Below are positions 6,721-8,341 of a stretch of DNA of 8,341 nt, in pieces. The position numbers and the translations under genes are program-made. Position 1 is the stretch's first letter, and every line of letters begins with the position of its first letter. The stretch spans positions 1-8,341 of the forward strand of contig DAIEST010000221.1 of the NCBI GenBank assembly GCA_027346125.1, written 5' to 3'. The notes under the pieces are model-generated. The model had not been told where the DNA came from, ran no database searches, and saw only the letters and a list, made by a program, of their open reading frames with translations. Source of the DNA: Leptospirillum sp. Lineage in GTDB: Bacteria; Nitrospirota; Leptospirillia; Leptospirillales; Leptospirillaceae.

Positions 6721-7856
6721 GGCAGCCTCCCCTGCGGTCGTTGCCCGGGAGAGACGGAGAGGTCGTGCTGTTCCGGGCGATCGCCCGGCAGGATCTGGTG
6801 CTTGCCTGTCACGATGATGATGTCTTCAGGATTGAGCCCTTTTTTCACCTCGATTCGTATCCCGTTGTCTTCCCCGGTTTCTAGCCGGCGTTCCTCCACC
6901 AGACCCTGTCGATCGATGACATACACGAATACGAGTCCGTTTCTGGTGATCAGTGCATTGTCCGGAACCGTAAGCACATGCGAAAGCGTCGTGATCAGGA
7001 GTTCGACCCGGATAAACATACCGGGCTTCAGATGCCCCGACGGGTTGGGGAAAATGACCTGGATGGGCATCGTCTTGCTGTCCGCATCCAGGGCGTGACT
7101 GATCAGGGCCACCTCTCCGCTGACGGGACGGTCGGGCTCCTGCGGGATATGAACAGAAGCCAGCGTTCCCAGCCTGATCTGGTTGACGAACCGCTGGGGA
7201 ATATCGACGACGACACGGACCTTCCGGAGATCGTCCAGGCGAAAGAGAGGAACCAGATTCCCGCTCCGGATTCGGAGCGGTCCGACAAGAGCCCCGGGGT
7301 CCACATACCTACGGGTGATCACCCCGGAGAAAGGAGCGCGAATGACCGAAAACTGAAGTTGTGTCACAAGCCTGCGAAGCTCGGCCAGACTGACAAGATA
7401 TTTGTTCCGGGCCAGGTCCACCTCTTCGACGCTGACCAGGTCCGGAGAACTGACGAGGGTCTTGCGGTAACGGTCCAGAAGGGTCAGGTGATACTGGAAA
7501 TCCGCCAGGGATTTGATGAAATGGTTCTGGAGTTCCGGGACGGAAATCTCGGCCAGAATATCGTCGTGTCTCACCCGGCTTCCGATGTCGACCCGGACGC
7601 TTTTGAGGTATCCGGTCACCTGGGCGTTGATCCCGGCGGTCTGGTACGGAAGAACCGTTCCGGGCAGACGAATCAGGATAGGCAGATCCATGACCAGGGG
7701 ATGCGTGACTCCCACGGAAACGGGAGGAGAAGCCGACCCATAGGAGGAGTTTCGGGGAGACTTCGCTCCATGGCACCCTCCGGACAACAGTGCGAACAGA
7801 CAGATTCCGGACAGGAGCACCCGTGATCGTTTCCCGGATGCGGCAAGAGCGTTCAC
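6717..7856 (-). CDS. RND efflux periplasmic adaptor (membrane fusion lipoprotein)
   Basis: A 379-residue adaptor of the AcrA/MexA/HlyD type, partner of the upstream permease. GTG 7856 is chosen because it overlaps the permease stop (GTGA), has AGGGAGGGG at 7869-7861, and puts a proper signal peptide at the N-terminus: KRSR, then VLLSGICLFALLSGGC, with Cys28 likely lipidated after signal peptidase II cleavage. An in-frame extension to 8018 would read antisense-like Gly/Pro/Arg sequence inside the permease gene and lacks support. Domain order: first lipoyl half INAQVTGYLKSVRVDIGSRV (76-95) with ISVPEL (104-109), alpha-hairpin (about 110-168), second lipoyl half VIRAPFSGVITRRYVDPGAL (171-190), beta-barrel (DDLRKVRVVVDIPQRFV region), then a membrane-proximal domain (TVPDNALITRNGLVFVYVI). 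The tail is Gln/Pro/Arg-rich. It overlaps the channel gene downstream by 4 nt. Substrate unknown. Confidence 0.92.
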   Translation of the reverse strand: MNALAASGKRSRVLLSGICLFALLSGGCHGAKSPRNSSYGSASPPVSVGVTHPLVMDLPILIRLPGTVLPYQTAGINAQVTGYLKSVRVDIGSRVRHDDILAEISVPELQNHFIKSLADFQYHLTLLDRYRKTLVSSPDLVSVEEVDLARNKYLVSLAELRRLVTQLQFSVIRAPFSGVITRRYVDPGALVGPLRIRSGNLVPLFRLDDLRKVRVVVDIPQRFVNQIRLGTLASVHIPQEPDRPVSGEVALISHALDADSKTMPIQVIFPNPSGHLKPGMFIRVELLITTLSHVLTVPDNALITRNGLVFVYVIDRQGLVEERRLETGEDNGIRIEVKKGLNPEDIIIVTGKHQILPGDRPEQHDLSVSPGQRPQGRLP

Positions 7857-8341
7857 GATGCCCCTCCCTGACCCGCCCGGGGGACTTTGCCCATCACGAT
7901 TTTCATGACCACAAAGGTAACGATCGGGATCACAATGAGTGTCAGGGGGGTGGCGACTCCCAGCCCTCCGATCACCGCCCGGGCCAGTGGAAGAGTGTTG
8001 TCCGACCCCGTCCCCCACTGGAAGGAGACCGGAATCATGGCGAATATGGCAGAAAGACTCGTGATCAGGACCGGACGGATCCGTTCCCTCGAGCCTGCAA
8101 GGATGGACTCCTGGAGAGACATGCCGTTTTTCTGGTGTTCGCGATAACGGTGTACGAGGATGATGCTGTTGGAAGCCGCGATACCGATCGTCATCAGAAT
8201 GCCCATCATGGAAACAAGATTGACCGAACTCCCGGTGACATCGAGGAAAAAGAGGCTTCCGGTCACACTGAGAGGAACGACTCCCAATACGATAAGGGGG
8301 GCCAGAAAAGACTTGTAGAAAACAAACAGCAGAAGAAAAAG
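7853..8341 (-). CDS. RND efflux permease, C-terminal 162 residues (5' part outside the window)
   Basis: The frame is open from the right edge to TGA 7855-7853 and encodes the last membrane segments (about TM8 partial to TM12) of an RND permease. From the edge it reads LFLLLFVFYKSFLAPLIVLG, a typical TM8-TM9 join. TM10 follows as MMGILMTIGIAASNSIILV, then the amphipathic RYREHQ loop, RERIRPVLITSLSAIFAMIPV (TM11, holding the Arg and Thr equivalent to AcrB R971/T978), and GGLGVATPLTLIVIPIVTFVV (TM12). At the position of AcrB Lys940 it has Ser (AASNS), as in the 'SNSILLV' subgroup of RND permeases. An internal TTG at 8287 is not the start because homology continues upstream without break. Its stop overlaps the GTG of the adaptor, showing an operon. 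Two thirds or more of the gene lies outside the window, so porter-domain specificity cannot be judged. Confidence 0.92.
   Translation of the reverse strand, partial: LFLLLFVFYKSFLAPLIVLGVVPLSVTGSLFFLDVTGSSVNLVSMMGILMTIGIAASNSIILVHRYREHQKNGMSLQESILAGSRERIRPVLITSLSAIFAMIPVSFQWGTGSDNTLPLARAVIGGLGVATPLTLIVIPIVTFVVMKIVMGKVPRAGQGGAS
7861..7869 (-). promoter_or_regulatory. Ribosome binding site deciding the GTG 7856 adaptor start
   Basis: AGGGAGGGG on the minus strand ends four bases before GTG 7856, inside the last codons of the permease gene. It supports the non-ATG start and coupled translation. Confidence 0.6.

Noticed and set aside
7857..8018. N-terminal extension of the first adaptor to 8018
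   Set aside because: It would overlap the permease by about 165 nt, reads as a shadow sequence, and would bury the lipoprotein signal peptide that starts properly at GTG 7856.

Overview
The window is about 8.3 kb of gram-negative, moderately GC-rich DNA in which every convincing gene lies on the minus strand, so transcription runs from high to low coordinates. It is almost entirely a multidrug/solute efflux locus of the RND type. Codon choice is heavily biased (CGG, GGA, ATC, TCC frequent; TTA, CTA and TCA very rare). Together with the gene types, this reminds me of acidophilic Nitrospirota such as Leptospirillum, but that is an impression and not something the sequence proves.

In transcription order: (1) 8341-7853, the last 162 residues of an RND inner-membrane permease whose start is outside the window; (2) 7856-6717, a periplasmic adaptor (membrane fusion lipoprotein) whose GTG start overlaps the permease stop; (3) 6720-5257, a TolC-type outer-membrane channel whose ATG overlaps the adaptor stop; (4) a gap holding a perfect 8-bp stem hairpin (5223-5253); (5) 5057-2070 (open frame back to 5195), a second, nearly full-length RND permease; (6) 2070-964, a second adaptor of CusB/CzcB style, with TGATG stop-start coupling to the permease; (7) a 241-nt gap with no convincing gene; (8) 722-1, an OlsB/hemolysin-like GNAT N-acyltransferase that runs off the left edge. 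This last gene is a real gene despite competing frames.

The layout is permease-adaptor-channel-permease-adaptor. Two inner-membrane pumps with their own adaptors flank one outer-membrane channel, which suggests that one channel serves both pumps. The first three genes are tightly coupled by 4-nt overlaps, and genes 5 and 6 by a 1-nt overlap. The hairpin and the 199-nt leader before the second permease divide the locus into two translational blocks. The two permeases differ at the TM10 position equivalent to AcrB Lys940 (Ser in one, Glu in the other), so they belong to different RND subgroups and are not a recent duplication. The acyltransferase at the end may make N-acyl amino acid lipids (ornithine-lipid type), which would put an envelope-lipid gene beside envelope pumps; that link is inference.

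No tRNA, rRNA, CRISPR array, insertion sequence or phage gene was seen. The many long plus-strand frames are explained by codon bias in the minus-strand genes.
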